Below, in pieces: positions 1 through 7,566 of a stretch of 64,000 nt of DNA. The notes under the pieces were generated by a model. The model was not told the origin of the DNA, ran no database searches, and saw nothing but the letters and a program-made list of their open reading frames with translations. Origin of the DNA: Clostridium sp. K13 (GTDB taxonomy: Bacteria; Bacillota; Clostridia; Clostridiales; Clostridiaceae); contig NZ_JAASHM010000019.1 in assembly GCF_019734195.1 (NCBI RefSeq), forward strand, positions 1 through 64,000, given 5' to 3'. Each line of letters opens with the position of its first letter. The stretch's first letter is position 1. Both the position numbers and the translations under genes were made by a program.

Positions 1-72
1 ATTCAAAGTGAAAATTTCACCGCTTCCCGGAAAAGTAATATTCCATTTTTCGTTCTCACTGTAGTTCGCAGT
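1..72. other. window edge, no assignable gene
   Basis: This short stretch lies downstream of the HAD phosphatase gene. It looks less A/T-rich than its surroundings. On the minus strand, in the same frame as the phosphatase and directly after its stop, it reads as a protein-like string (starting TANYSENEKW) with no start codon visible. On the plus strand one frame is also open up to about position 112. Neither can be assigned to a family. Confidence 0.3.
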
Positions 73-786
73 TTATTCAATAAGCTCGTAGATTTTAGTT
101 AGGTCGAAATCCATAATTGAATATGTGCTTTTAAGTTCTCCTTTAATTTCAGGTGAAAGGTTTGAATGTAGATATAAAGAATCTAAACCAACTTTTGAAG
201 CACCTTCAATATCACATATAGAGTCATTACCAATCATAATACTATTTTTTACATCTAAATTATGTTTAGTAATTAGAGTATTATAAAATTTCATATCTGG
301 TTTACAAACCTTATAATCGGCAGAAAAGAAAATATCATCAAAATATTTTTCAATTCCTAATAATTTCATTTCATAAAGAGTAAATATTCTTTGTGCATTA
401 GATAGCAAATAAACTTTTTTACCTTTTTTCTTTAATAATTCTAATAGTTCAATTACATTATCATATAATTTTATATATTTTATAGATAAAGTTCTGAAAA
501 GATGAGCAGTATCCATTATTAAATCATTAGAAGGCACAACTCCTTTATTTATGTAAAGTTTAGAAAAGATAGATTCAAGTGGAAAGTCAGGATAAGTAGT
601 GTTATTTAAACTAGATAAAGTTATATTAACTAAAGCTTTATATGAGTTCTTAAGTTCAGTAGGTTCGTATATAGCACCTTTAAAGGAATAAAATAAAGAT
701 AGCTTGGACCAAAATTCTATATTTTCTTCATCTGTATTAATATCAACAAGTGTTCCATATAAATCAAAAATATAATTAGTATACAT
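73..786 (-). CDS. HAD superfamily (subfamily IA) hydrolase
   Basis: This is a 237-residue haloacid-dehalogenase-fold hydrolase, probably a small-molecule or nucleotide phosphatase in the cytosol. Motif I is FDLYGTL with the nucleophile at Asp8; the usual second Asp of DxD is Tyr10, as in haloacid-dehalogenase-like members. Motif II is LLSNAQ (Ser), motif III is the Lys of VCKPD, and motif IV is the acidic GNDSICD. The cap domain lies between residues about 15 and 95. Start is supported by AAGGAG five bases upstream. Closest functional guess is a YjjG/YfnB-like nucleotidase, but substrate cannot be told from sequence. It stands alone on the minus strand. Confidence 0.85.
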   Translation of the reverse strand: MYTNYIFDLYGTLVDINTDEENIEFWSKLSLFYSFKGAIYEPTELKNSYKALVNITLSSLNNTTYPDFPLESIFSKLYINKGVVPSNDLIMDTAHLFRTLSIKYIKLYDNVIELLELLKKKGKKVYLLSNAQRIFTLYEMKLLGIEKYFDDIFFSADYKVCKPDMKFYNTLITKHNLDVKNSIMIGNDSICDIEGASKVGLDSLYLHSNLSPEIKGELKSTYSIMDFDLTKIYELIE

Positions 787-893
787 AAATTCTCCTTAGG
801 TTTATAAAATTTTTTTTATTATACCATTATGATTACGAAAATAGAATAGGAGTTTCTTACAAAAAATATTTGCTAATAAAAGAACGATTTAAA

Positions 894-923
894 GGGATGT
901 GCATTAAAAATGACACATCCCTA
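894..923 (-). terminator. hairpin terminator of the endonuclease-fold pair
   Basis: AGGGATGTG and CACATCCCT form a 9-bp stem with a 12-base loop just beyond the stop of the minus-strand gene at 954. The following T-tract on the minus strand is weak (TTTAAATCG), so termination may be partial. Confidence 0.55.
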
Positions 924-953
924 ATATATTGAGAGGAAAATGAGATAGCTAAA

Positions 954-1466
954 CTAATTGGTTTTAAGTATATATTCAGTGTATGGAATATCTAACTCTG
1001 TAGAACTTATTATTTTTATATTATATGGTTCATTTACTTTACTTAAAATAGATTTTACATCATCAGAGATACTGCCTGTAGTTATAATTATTCCATTATT
1101 TATATTATCTGAAATCATAGCACCTAATAATTTTTCAATATGGAAAGGTGATATGGAGTCATTAAGAGAATATCTTTTACATTCAATATAAAACTTTTGA
1201 GAATCTTTTTCGCAAATAATATTTTTTCCACCATCTGGCCCTAAAGGAAGAAGAATAATATTAGAGAATCCTAGGGTTGATAAATATTCACTACACCAAA
1301 TTTCAAATTCATGGGGGGTTAACCTATGAATTAAACTATAGAGTTGAGTATCGCTCTTAAAGTTTTTATATGATTTATAGTATGTAATAATTTTTTTTAT
1401 TAATTTTCCCATTAAAGGAGCAAATAAGATTATTATGAAATAGCTATATATTGTATTTAATTTCAT
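954..1466 (-). CDS. membrane-anchored Mrr-type restriction endonuclease-fold protein
   Basis: This 170-residue protein has a hydrophobic N-terminal segment (residues about 8-25), then a Mrr_cat-like PD-(D/E)xK domain. Visible elements in order are PHEFE (residues 51-55), GPDGG with Asp78, IECKRY with Glu95 and Lys97, and the late IITTG strand typical of Mrr proteins. The D...ExK site looks intact, so DNA cleavage is plausible, but anchoring to the membrane is unusual for a restriction enzyme; related membrane-linked proteins are often uncharacterised. Its start overlaps the end of the upstream gene by 23 bases, so the two are translationally coupled. The start is chosen for an AGAAGG site eight bases upstream. 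No methyltransferase is nearby. Confidence 0.75.
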   Translation of the reverse strand: MKLNTIYSYFIIILFAPLMGKLIKKIITYYKSYKNFKSDTQLYSLIHRLTPHEFEIWCSEYLSTLGFSNIILLPLGPDGGKNIICEKDSQKFYIECKRYSLNDSISPFHIEKLLGAMISDNINNGIIITTGSISDDVKSILSKVNEPYNIKIISSTELDIPYTEYILKTN

Positions 1467-2043
1467 TCATTAAACCTTCTTTCATAATATAATAATTATG
1501 ATTTCTTATTGATTTTGTAAGTTCATAACCATCAATAAGCTTAATTTCTATTCCGATATTTTGATTATTAAAATCATTAATGAATTCTATGGCTTTGTTA
1601 GAAAAAGTACTATTAGTAATAAGAATTCCCTTTTTACAATCATTAATAATTATTCTACCTAAAAAGCTTTGAACATCAGGTCTGTCAGTTAACTCCCATT
1701 TATCTTCATCTTTTGGAGTTTCACCTAGTAAATCATTTTGGATACAACTTATAAATACATTTTCATTGTTTAATGAAGATTTAAAATTAGTTAAACCACT
1801 ATTTCCATTAGGAAGTAGTGTAATTTCTTTAAACCCTAATATATCAAGATAAATATTTATAATTTTTACAAATGTATCATAGTTATTCTTTTGTAAATCT
1901 TTTATGGATAATACTCCTGTTTTAATTTGTTTTTCAAATTCTTTTTTATTTAAAGCAAGAGTAGCTTTCTCTACATATGAAATTAAAAATTTTAATGAAA
2001 AAAGCAATAATATAATAAGTGGTAAAAGTTTTATAAATCCCAT
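1444..2043 (-). CDS. membrane-anchored degenerate Mrr-like protein
   Basis: About 199 residues with a strongly hydrophobic N-terminus (roughly residues 1-22), a short charged linker and a C-terminal domain that follows the layout of its downstream neighbour: a helix with LGFKEITLLPNG, a strand pair and a GILITNSTFS strand. The catalytic D-G-G is replaced by NSGL and ExK by SCIQ, so the site appears dead. I infer a paralogue acting as a structural or regulatory partner of the active copy. The start at 2043 is preferred over 2052 because the earlier ATG overlaps the ribosome site GAGGTGA. Confidence 0.65.
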   Translation of the reverse strand: MGFIKLLPLIILLLFSLKFLISYVEKATLALNKKEFEKQIKTGVLSIKDLQKNNYDTFVKIINIYLDILGFKEITLLPNGNSGLTNFKSSLNNENVFISCIQNDLLGETPKDEDKWELTDRPDVQSFLGRIIINDCKKGILITNSTFSNKAIEFINDFNNQNIGIEIKLIDGYELTKSIRNHNYYIMKEGLMNEIKYNI

Positions 2044-2234
2044 TAAAATCACCTCATTTCAATTATTAACAAAAATTGTATTATATATACATTAGATAGA
2101 AAATAAATTTTAGTAAAAAATATAAATAAATTTGTAATAAAAACGAAAATAATGTTTAAAATTAGGTGAAAAGATATTATAATTAATAGTAATAAGTAAA
2201 TTCATTAAAAATCAATTGTTAATTGGAGGTAAAT

Positions 2235-2609
2235 ATGGGGATGGTAACAAGATGTTCAATTATTATTTATGATGATTTTGGAAATGTATTAATTGCAGAA
2301 AGAGGAAAAAGAAATGAAAGAACTTGGGGCATATTTGGAAAAGAGATAAAAGGAAAGGAAACTGAAGAAAAGTGCATTTGTAAGGCTATAGATAAGGATA
2401 TTAAATGTACAGTATTCGATTTAAAACCTTTCAATGAGTATAATTTAGATAGTGAAGAAAAACTAAAGGTATTTACAGGATGTGTAAAGGAATATATAAC
2501 ATGTCATAAAAATATAAATAGTATAAAATGGATTGGAAAAAGAAATATTGAAGATTATAATTTTAATGATGAAGATAAAATGATATTAAGAGATTATTTT
2601 AAAGTTTAA
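2235..2609 (+). CDS. Nudix-fold protein with degenerate Nudix box
   Basis: A 124-residue protein with the N-terminal beta strands of a Nudix hydrolase (TRCSIIIYDDFGNVLIAERG, then WGIFGK). The region where the Nudix box GX5EX7REUXEEXGU should be reads GKETEEKCICKAIDKDIKC and lacks the REXXEE metal-binding residues. It is therefore likely to bind rather than hydrolyse a nucleotide, or to be decaying. ATG at 2235 follows GGAGGT with four bases of spacing; a TTG twelve bases earlier lies within the ribosome site and is not used. A typical active Nudix protein is encoded at 43.0 kb for comparison. Confidence 0.6.
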   Translation: MGMVTRCSIIIYDDFGNVLIAERGKRNERTWGIFGKEIKGKETEEKCICKAIDKDIKCTVFDLKPFNEYNLDSEEKLKVFTGCVKEYITCHKNINSIKWIGKRNIEDYNFNDEDKMILRDYFKV

Positions 2610-2658
2610 TATAGAATATTATTATAAAAACTAATGAAACAACTAAAGGGGATACTTA

Positions 2659-2883
2659 ATGCTTTATAGGGTGATTATAAAAAGAGAAACAGCAAAGTAC
2701 TTTATAGGTAAATCTTATGATAATAAGAGATATAAGATTGAAAAAAATGAATATAGCAAGAAACTAAGGGTTGGTAGTGATTCATATTTTTATGCTAGAA
2801 AAGAAGAGAAATTATTAAGTACTATTTTAGTTCCAATTTCTGATGAAGAAGCTGGAGTATTAGATATTGATAGCTCTATTTAA
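2659..2883 (+). CDS. small conserved-looking protein of unknown function
   Basis: A 74-residue, basic-then-acidic soluble protein beginning MLYRVIIKRETAKYF. It has no signal peptide or membrane segment. A GGGG-type ribosome site precedes the ATG, and a strong terminator follows, so it is likely real. I do not recognise the family. It lies 50 bases after the Nudix-like gene and may be co-transcribed with it. Confidence 0.55.
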   Translation: MLYRVIIKRETAKYFIGKSYDNKRYKIEKNEYSKKLRVGSDSYFYARKEEKLLSTILVPISDEEAGVLDIDSSI

Positions 2884-2907
2884 GACATACAAATTAGTTG
2901 AAAATGC

Positions 2908-2950
2908 AAAAGAAGAACAAGGATCAATATTTCTTGTTCTTCTTTTATGT
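2908..2950 (+). terminator. rho-independent terminator
   Basis: AAAAGAAGAACAAG pairs perfectly with CTTGTTCTTCTTTT (14 bp, 11-base loop), giving a U-rich 3' side. It separates the small protein gene from the ABC exporter. Confidence 0.8.
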
Positions 2951-2976
2951 GTTAAATAGATAAAAGGAGAGATTTA

Positions 2977-4686
2977 ATGATTAAAAAGTTTATTTCATAT
3001 TACAAACCTTACAGAGGATTATTTTTTGCAGATCTATTAGTTGCTACTATAGCAACCTTATGTAATTTAATATATCCAATGATGACAAGAACTTTAGTTA
3101 ATGATGCTATTCCTAATAAACAGATAAAAGTTATAGGAATATTTGCCATTGTTTTAATGGTATTATATTTGATTAAGGCTGGATGTTGCTATTTTATGCA
3201 ATATTTTGGGCACCTTGTTGGAGTTAGAATGCAAGGTGATATGAGACGAGATATGTTTGAACATCTTGAAAAGCTTCCAAACTCATATTTTGATAATACA
3301 AAAACTGGAGATTTAATGAGTAGAATGATAAATGATTTAATGGAGGTATCAGAACTTGCTCATCATGGACCAGAAGATTTATTTATTTCAATAATAATGT
3401 TTTTAGGATCATTTATAATATTATCTACTATAAATTTACCCCTTACAATTTTAATATTTGCATTTGTTCCTTTCATAGTAATATTTACTCTTAAGAAAAG
3501 AAAAAAGATGAATAAATGTTTTATGGAAACTAGAGTACATACATCTGCAATAAATTCAACACTAGAAAACTCAATTTCAGGAATAAGAATCTCAAAGGCA
3601 TTTGTTGCAGAAGAGTATGAAAATGAAAAATTTAATAAAGGTAATAATAAGTTTAAAGAAGTAAGAAAAAATGCTTATAAAGTTATGGCAGAGTATTTTG
3701 CAGGTGTTAATTTTGGAGTAGATATATTAGATTATGTTGTATTAATAGCAGGTGGAATTTTTACATATTATAATGCTATTAATTTAGGAGATTTCTTAGC
3801 TTATATGTTATATGTTAAATTATTTACAGAGCCAATTAAAAAACTTATTAATTTTGTAGAGCAATATCAAAATGGAATGACTGGATTTAAAAGATTTATT
3901 GAAATTATGGATATTGAAGAAGAGAAAGAAAAAGATACAGCAGTGAATTTATCAAAAGTCAAGGGAAGCATAGATTTTGAAAATGTAAGTTTCAGTTACG
4001 AAAATGAAAAAATATTAGATAAAATTTCATTATCTATAGAAAAAGGAAAAATGTTAGCTTTAGTTGGGCCATCTGGTGGAGGTAAGACAACATTCTGTAA
4101 TTTAATACCTAGATTTTATGATGTGGACAAAGGTGATATAAAAATAGATGGAAAGAGTATATATGATATTAAGTTAGATTCTTTAAGAAAAAATATCGGT
4201 ATAGTACAACAGGAAGTATTTTTATATACTGGAACTATAAAAGAAAATATAAAATATGGAAAGCAAAATGCTAGTGATGAGGAAGTTATTGAGGCTGCAA
4301 AGAAGGCAAATATTCACGAATTTATAATGGGATTAAAAGATGGATACGATACTTATATTGGAGAGCGTGGAATAAAATTATCAGGTGGTCAAAAGCAAAG
4401 AATATCAATTGCTAGAGTATTTCTAAAAAATCCACCAATTTTAATATTAGATGAAGCAACATCAGCATTAGATAATGTAACTGAATATTTAATTCAAAAA
4501 TCATTAGAAGAGCTTTGTAAGGATAGAACAACTATAGTTGTTGCTCATAGATTATCTACAATAAAAAATGCAGATGAAATAATAGTATTAACTGATAAAG
4601 GGATAGAAGAAAGAGGAAATCATAAAGAACTTATAGAGAGGGGTGGAATTTATAATAAACTAAACAGGTATGCAAAGGTTAATTAG
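2977..4686 (+). CDS. ABC exporter, fused permease and ATPase
   Basis: A 569-residue half-transporter of the lipid/multidrug (MsbA/LmrA-like, type IV) class. Residues about 15-300 hold six membrane helices; residues about 330-569 are the nucleotide-binding domain with Walker A GPSGGGKTT (about 364), the Q-loop in IVQQEVF, signature LSGGQ (about 468), Walker B ILILDEATSALD (about 489) and the switch His in VVAHRLST. Length is normal for the family. It probably works as a homodimer at the cytoplasmic membrane; there is no partner half-transporter next to it. Substrate is unknown. The ribosome site AAAGGAG precedes the start. Confidence 0.9.
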   Translation: MIKKFISYYKPYRGLFFADLLVATIATLCNLIYPMMTRTLVNDAIPNKQIKVIGIFAIVLMVLYLIKAGCCYFMQYFGHLVGVRMQGDMRRDMFEHLEKLPNSYFDNTKTGDLMSRMINDLMEVSELAHHGPEDLFISIIMFLGSFIILSTINLPLTILIFAFVPFIVIFTLKKRKKMNKCFMETRVHTSAINSTLENSISGIRISKAFVAEEYENEKFNKGNNKFKEVRKNAYKVMAEYFAGVNFGVDILDYVVLIAGGIFTYYNAINLGDFLAYMLYVKLFTEPIKKLINFVEQYQNGMTGFKRFIEIMDIEEEKEKDTAVNLSKVKGSIDFENVSFSYENEKILDKISLSIEKGKMLALVGPSGGGKTTFCNLIPRFYDVDKGDIKIDGKSIYDIKLDSLRKNIGIVQQEVFLYTGTIKENIKYGKQNASDEEVIEAAKKANIHEFIMGLKDGYDTYIGERGIKLSGGQKQRISIARVFLKNPPILILDEATSALDNVTEYLIQKSLEELCKDRTTIVVAHRLSTIKNADEIIVLTDKGIEERGNHKELIERGGIYNKLNRYAKVN

Positions 4687-4747
4687 GTAACTTTATCACA
4701 GAATTTTTAGGTTAAAAAAGGGTAAACTAAATATAAGGATAAAATTA

Positions 4748-4776
4748 TTGACTAATAATCATTATCGCTGTACAAT
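4748..4776 (+). promoter_or_regulatory. sigma-A promoter of the trxA operon
   Basis: TTGACT (4748-4753) and TACAAT (4771-4776) are separated by 17 bases, an almost ideal vegetative promoter. Transcription should begin near 4783. The spacer is filled by a Fur/PerR-like palindrome and the leader carries a G/C palindrome; both are listed separately. Confidence 0.75.
4753..4767. promoter_or_regulatory. Fur/PerR-family box in the trxA promoter
   Basis: TAATAATCATTATCG matches the 7-1-7 Fur consensus TGATAATNATTATCA at 12 of the 14 specified positions and lies between the -35 and -10 elements. It also resembles a PerR box. Binding here would block RNA polymerase, so derepression by iron shortage or peroxide is the expected logic. 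This is motif matching, not proof. Confidence 0.55.
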
Positions 4777-4795
4777 AAAACAAATAATATTTATA

Positions 4796-4810
4796 ACCCC
4801 CTAAGGGGGT
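4796..4810. promoter_or_regulatory. ACCCCC-TAA-GGGGGT palindrome in the trxA leader
   Basis: A perfect 6-3-6 inverted repeat in otherwise A/T-rich DNA, about 13 bases after the predicted transcript start and just before the ribosome site GGAGG. It resembles operators of the CsoR/CstR/FrmR family (runs of C and G flanked by TA). As RNA it would form a hairpin ending three bases before the ribosome site. Confidence 0.55.
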
Positions 4811-4825
4811 ATAGGAGGAATTGTA

Positions 4826-5140
4826 ATGGTTAAACATTTAAAAGAAAATGAATTTAATTCAGAAGTTATTGATTTTGATGGTATTAGTATAGTAGATTTC
4901 TGGGCTGAATGGTGTGGTCCTTGTAAGATGATAGGTCCTATATATGAAGAAGTTGCAGGAGAATTAACAAATGCTAAATTTACAAAGGTTAATGTAGATG
5001 AATGTCCTAATTTAGCAGGAAAATTTAGAGTTGCAAGTATACCAACAATAATGGTATTTAAAAATGGAGCACCAGTAGATACATTAGTTGGATTTATGCC
5101 AAAACCTCAATTAAAAGAAGCTATAGAAAAGCACTTATAA
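4826..5140 (+). CDS. trxA: thioredoxin
   Basis: A 104-residue classical thioredoxin that reduces protein disulfides in the cytosol. The active site WCGPC has Cys30 and Cys33, with the usual DFWAEW lead-in, the cis-proline loop SIPTIMVF and a C-terminal helix. GGAGG lies seven bases before the ATG. It is followed after 12 bases by the reductase gene, so the two form a redox operon. The promoter suggests metal/peroxide-responsive control. Confidence 0.95.
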   Translation: MVKHLKENEFNSEVIDFDGISIVDFWAEWCGPCKMIGPIYEEVAGELTNAKFTKVNVDECPNLAGKFRVASIPTIMVFKNGAPVDTLVGFMPKPQLKEAIEKHL

Positions 5141-5152
5141 TAGGAGAATACT

Positions 5153-6016
5153 ATGGAAAGATATGATTTAGCCATAGTAGGTAGCGGTCCAGCAGGTTTA
5201 TCAGCTGCTCTAAATGCAAAGATAAGAAATAAAAAATTTATTATTTTTGGAAGTAAGGATTTAAGTAATAAAATAATAAAAGCTCCTAAAATAAATAATT
5301 ACTTAGGTTTTTATGGAATGAATGGAGCACAAATAAAAGATAAATTTGCAGAGCATATAGATCATATGGGAATAGAAATTACAGAGGAGAGAATTAATAA
5401 TATCTATGCTATGGGTGATTACTTCACTTTAATGGTAAATGATAAAATGTATGAAGCTACAGCTGTAATTTTAGCTACTGGAATGGAATATACTAAACCT
5501 ATTAAAGGTGAAATTGAATTACTAGGTAAAGGTGTAGGCTATTGTGCAACTTGTGATGCACCTCTTTATAGGGGAAAAACAGTTTCTATTATAGGATATA
5601 ATAAAGAAGCTGAAGAAGAAGCTAATTATGTAAGTGAGCTTGCAGGAAAAGTCTATTATGTACCTATGTATAAAGGTGAATATGAAATAAGAGAAAATAT
5701 AGAAATTGTTGATAAGAAACCATTAGAAATTATTGGGGAAAATAAAGTTTCATCATTAAAGCTTGATGGTTTAGACTTAGAAACAGATGGAGTATTTGTT
5801 CTTAAAGATAGTATTTCACCAGGACAATTAGTTCCAGGTCTTGAAATTGTTGATGGTCATATCAATGTTGACAGAGAAATGAAATGTAATATTCCTGGAT
5901 GTTTTGCAGCAGGAGATTGTGTTGGTAAGCCATATCAATATATTAAGTCAGCTGGAGAAGGAAATATAGCTGCATTAAGTGCTGTAAGATATATAGATAT
6001 AATGAAAAATAAATAG
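5153..6016 (+). CDS. thioredoxin reductase lacking NADPH motifs (FFTR-like)
   Basis: A 287-residue flavoprotein of the thioredoxin reductase fold. FAD motifs are present: GSGPAG at residues 10-15, the ATG motif near 108-110 and AAGDC near the C-terminus. The redox pair CATC is Cys131 and Cys134. The NADPH-binding GGGxSA is replaced by IIGYNKEAEE and the HRRxxxR motif by PMYKGEYEIR. That pattern matches the clostridial ferredoxin-dependent flavin thioredoxin reductases (FFTR), which draw electrons from ferredoxin rather than NADPH. It is about 20-30 residues shorter than typical TrxB. Co-transcription with trxA supports thioredoxin as substrate. A plain trxB annotation would miss the donor question. 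Confidence 0.85.
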   Translation: MERYDLAIVGSGPAGLSAALNAKIRNKKFIIFGSKDLSNKIIKAPKINNYLGFYGMNGAQIKDKFAEHIDHMGIEITEERINNIYAMGDYFTLMVNDKMYEATAVILATGMEYTKPIKGEIELLGKGVGYCATCDAPLYRGKTVSIIGYNKEAEEEANYVSELAGKVYYVPMYKGEYEIRENIEIVDKKPLEIIGENKVSSLKLDGLDLETDGVFVLKDSISPGQLVPGLEIVDGHINVDREMKCNIPGCFAAGDCVGKPYQYIKSAGEGNIAALSAVRYIDIMKNK

Positions 6017-6020
6017 TTTT

Positions 6021-6067
6021 AAAAATAAGACATGTTGATATAAAAATCAACATGTCTTATTTTTAAT
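6021..6067. terminator. bidirectional-looking terminator after the trx operon
   Basis: AAAAATAAGACATGTTGAT pairs perfectly with ATCAACATGTCTTATTTTT (19 bp, six-base loop) and is followed by TTAATTTT. Confidence 0.85.
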
Positions 6068-6147
6068 TTTAAGTATTGTCAAGACTTGATTTAAGAATAA
6101 ATACAAGTTATCATTAATTAGCACTAAAGATGAAGGATAGGTGAAGT

Positions 6148-6798
6148 ATGTTGTTAGTTGTTGGTGGAATGATAGGATTAGGTAAAAGTTCAGTCGCTAA
6201 AATTCTAGGAGAACATTTCAATTCAGAAGTTTTTTATGAAAGTGTAGATGATAATCCACTTTTACCATTATTTTATAGTGAATCAGAAGAGGAAATACAA
6301 AGAAAAAGATATCCTTTCTTATTACAACTATATTTTTTAAATACTAGATTTAAGAGTATTAAAGAAGCATTAGTTAATGATAATAATGTTTTAGATAGAT
6401 CAATATATGAGGATTGGTATTTTGCTAAGAAAAATATGGAGCTAGGTAGAATATCAGATTTAGAGATGAACATATATGAAAATTTATTAGGTAATATGAT
6501 GGAAGAGTTAGAAGCGCTTCCTAAGAAAGCTCCTGATATTATGATATACCTTAAAGGATCTTTTGAAACTGTAATCAATAGAATTAATCTTAGAGGAAGA
6601 GAATTTGAAATTGATGATAGCTTAAAAGAATATTATAAATTCCTATGGGAAGGATATGATAATTGGGTTAATAATCATTATAATGCATCTGAGGTTTTAG
6701 TTATAGATATGAACGTTATGGATGTAGTTAATAATGAAGATGATAAGAAGAAACTAATTTCTATGGTAGAAGAAAAGTTAAAAGAAGTTAGAGGATAA
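6148..6798 (+). CDS. deoxynucleoside kinase (dGK/dAK family)
   Basis: A 216-residue kinase that phosphorylates deoxynucleosides for salvage. Residues 6-15 form the P-loop GGMIGLGKSS; the substrate-binding Glu is in FYESVDDNP; the DRS motif is in LDRSIYEDWYF; and the Arg-rich lid is RGREFE. Length fits the bacterial deoxyguanosine/deoxyadenosine kinase group. AGGTGAAG precedes the ATG. It is a single-gene unit closed by terminators on both sides. The exact base preference cannot be read from the sequence. Confidence 0.85.
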   Translation: MLLVVGGMIGLGKSSVAKILGEHFNSEVFYESVDDNPLLPLFYSESEEEIQRKRYPFLLQLYFLNTRFKSIKEALVNDNNVLDRSIYEDWYFAKKNMELGRISDLEMNIYENLLGNMMEELEALPKKAPDIMIYLKGSFETVINRINLRGREFEIDDSLKEYYKFLWEGYDNWVNNHYNASEVLVIDMNVMDVVNNEDDKKKLISMVEEKLKEVRG

Positions 6799-6800
6799 TA

Positions 6801-6843
6801 AAAAAAGAGAAGTTGATATTATATATTAACTTCTCTTTTTTTA
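6801..6843 (+). terminator. rho-independent terminator
   Basis: AAAAAAGAGAAGTT and AACTTCTCTTTTTT form a 14-bp stem after the deoxynucleoside kinase gene. Confidence 0.8.
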
Positions 6844-6915
6844 TTATTTAATTGAAGGAATTTACAGGAATATGTAGAATAAAAAGGTATAAAGGGTAGA
6901 TAGGGAGGAGATAAA

Positions 6916-7521
6916 ATGCAAGGAAAGACAAAAAAAATATTACTAGGAAGTATAGTTCTTTTAGTACTGATAATAGGAGTTGTATTATTTAATTTATATA
7001 ATAATGGATTTAAATTTTATACATATACTACAGAAAACTATATAAAAGAACAAGTTGAAGGAATCATAAGTATGGATGACGGAAAAGATTATGAGGGTAA
7101 GATTGAAGAATTAGCAGTTAAAGAAATCAATGGATCATATTTAGGATTTTTCTGTATTAAAGATGGTGATGAAAATCAATGTGTTATTGCAAAGTATAAG
7201 GAAAGTTTTGATTTAGGAAATCATAAGGTATTAAATTTAGATAAGATAATCAAAAGTGGTAATTCAGTAGCTATGCTAGATTTATCAGAGTCAAAGGATA
7301 ATGAGCTTATTATATTAATTTCAACAGATAAGGATATGTATGAAGGAATAAATATAGTTTCTTTAAATGATGATGAAGTTCTAGAAAATATTGGATTAAT
7401 AGATGAAGGTATAGATACGTTTGGTGGAGAAGTTTTAAAAGATAATGTATACTTATTACAATATAATAGTGATGAACATAAAGAGATTGGAATAGAATTA
7501 GTAAAGAAGAGTGAAGAATAA
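6916..7521 (+). CDS. membrane-anchored protein of unknown function
   Basis: A 201-residue protein with a short basic N-terminus, one hydrophobic helix (residues about 8-27) and a mostly polar extracellular domain. There is no lipobox cysteine, so it is probably a signal-anchor protein. I do not recognise the family; the exposed domain is rich in short beta-like stretches and acidic residues. GGGAGGAG precedes the ATG. Its last codons form part of the following terminator. Confidence 0.6.
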   Translation: MQGKTKKILLGSIVLLVLIIGVVLFNLYNNGFKFYTYTTENYIKEQVEGIISMDDGKDYEGKIEELAVKEINGSYLGFFCIKDGDENQCVIAKYKESFDLGNHKVLNLDKIIKSGNSVAMLDLSESKDNELIILISTDKDMYEGINIVSLNDDEVLENIGLIDEGIDTFGGEVLKDNVYLLQYNSDEHKEIGIELVKKSEE

Positions 7522-7540
7522 TTTTTCACTCTTCTTTTCT
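7504..7540. terminator. terminator overlapping the gene end
   Basis: AAGAAGAGTGAA and TTCACTCTTCTT form a 12-bp stem that begins inside the last codons of the preceding gene. It also stands between convergent genes and may serve the NAD synthetase gene from the other side. Confidence 0.75.
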
Positions 7541-7566
7541 ATTGAACTCTAAATAATTTATTAGAA

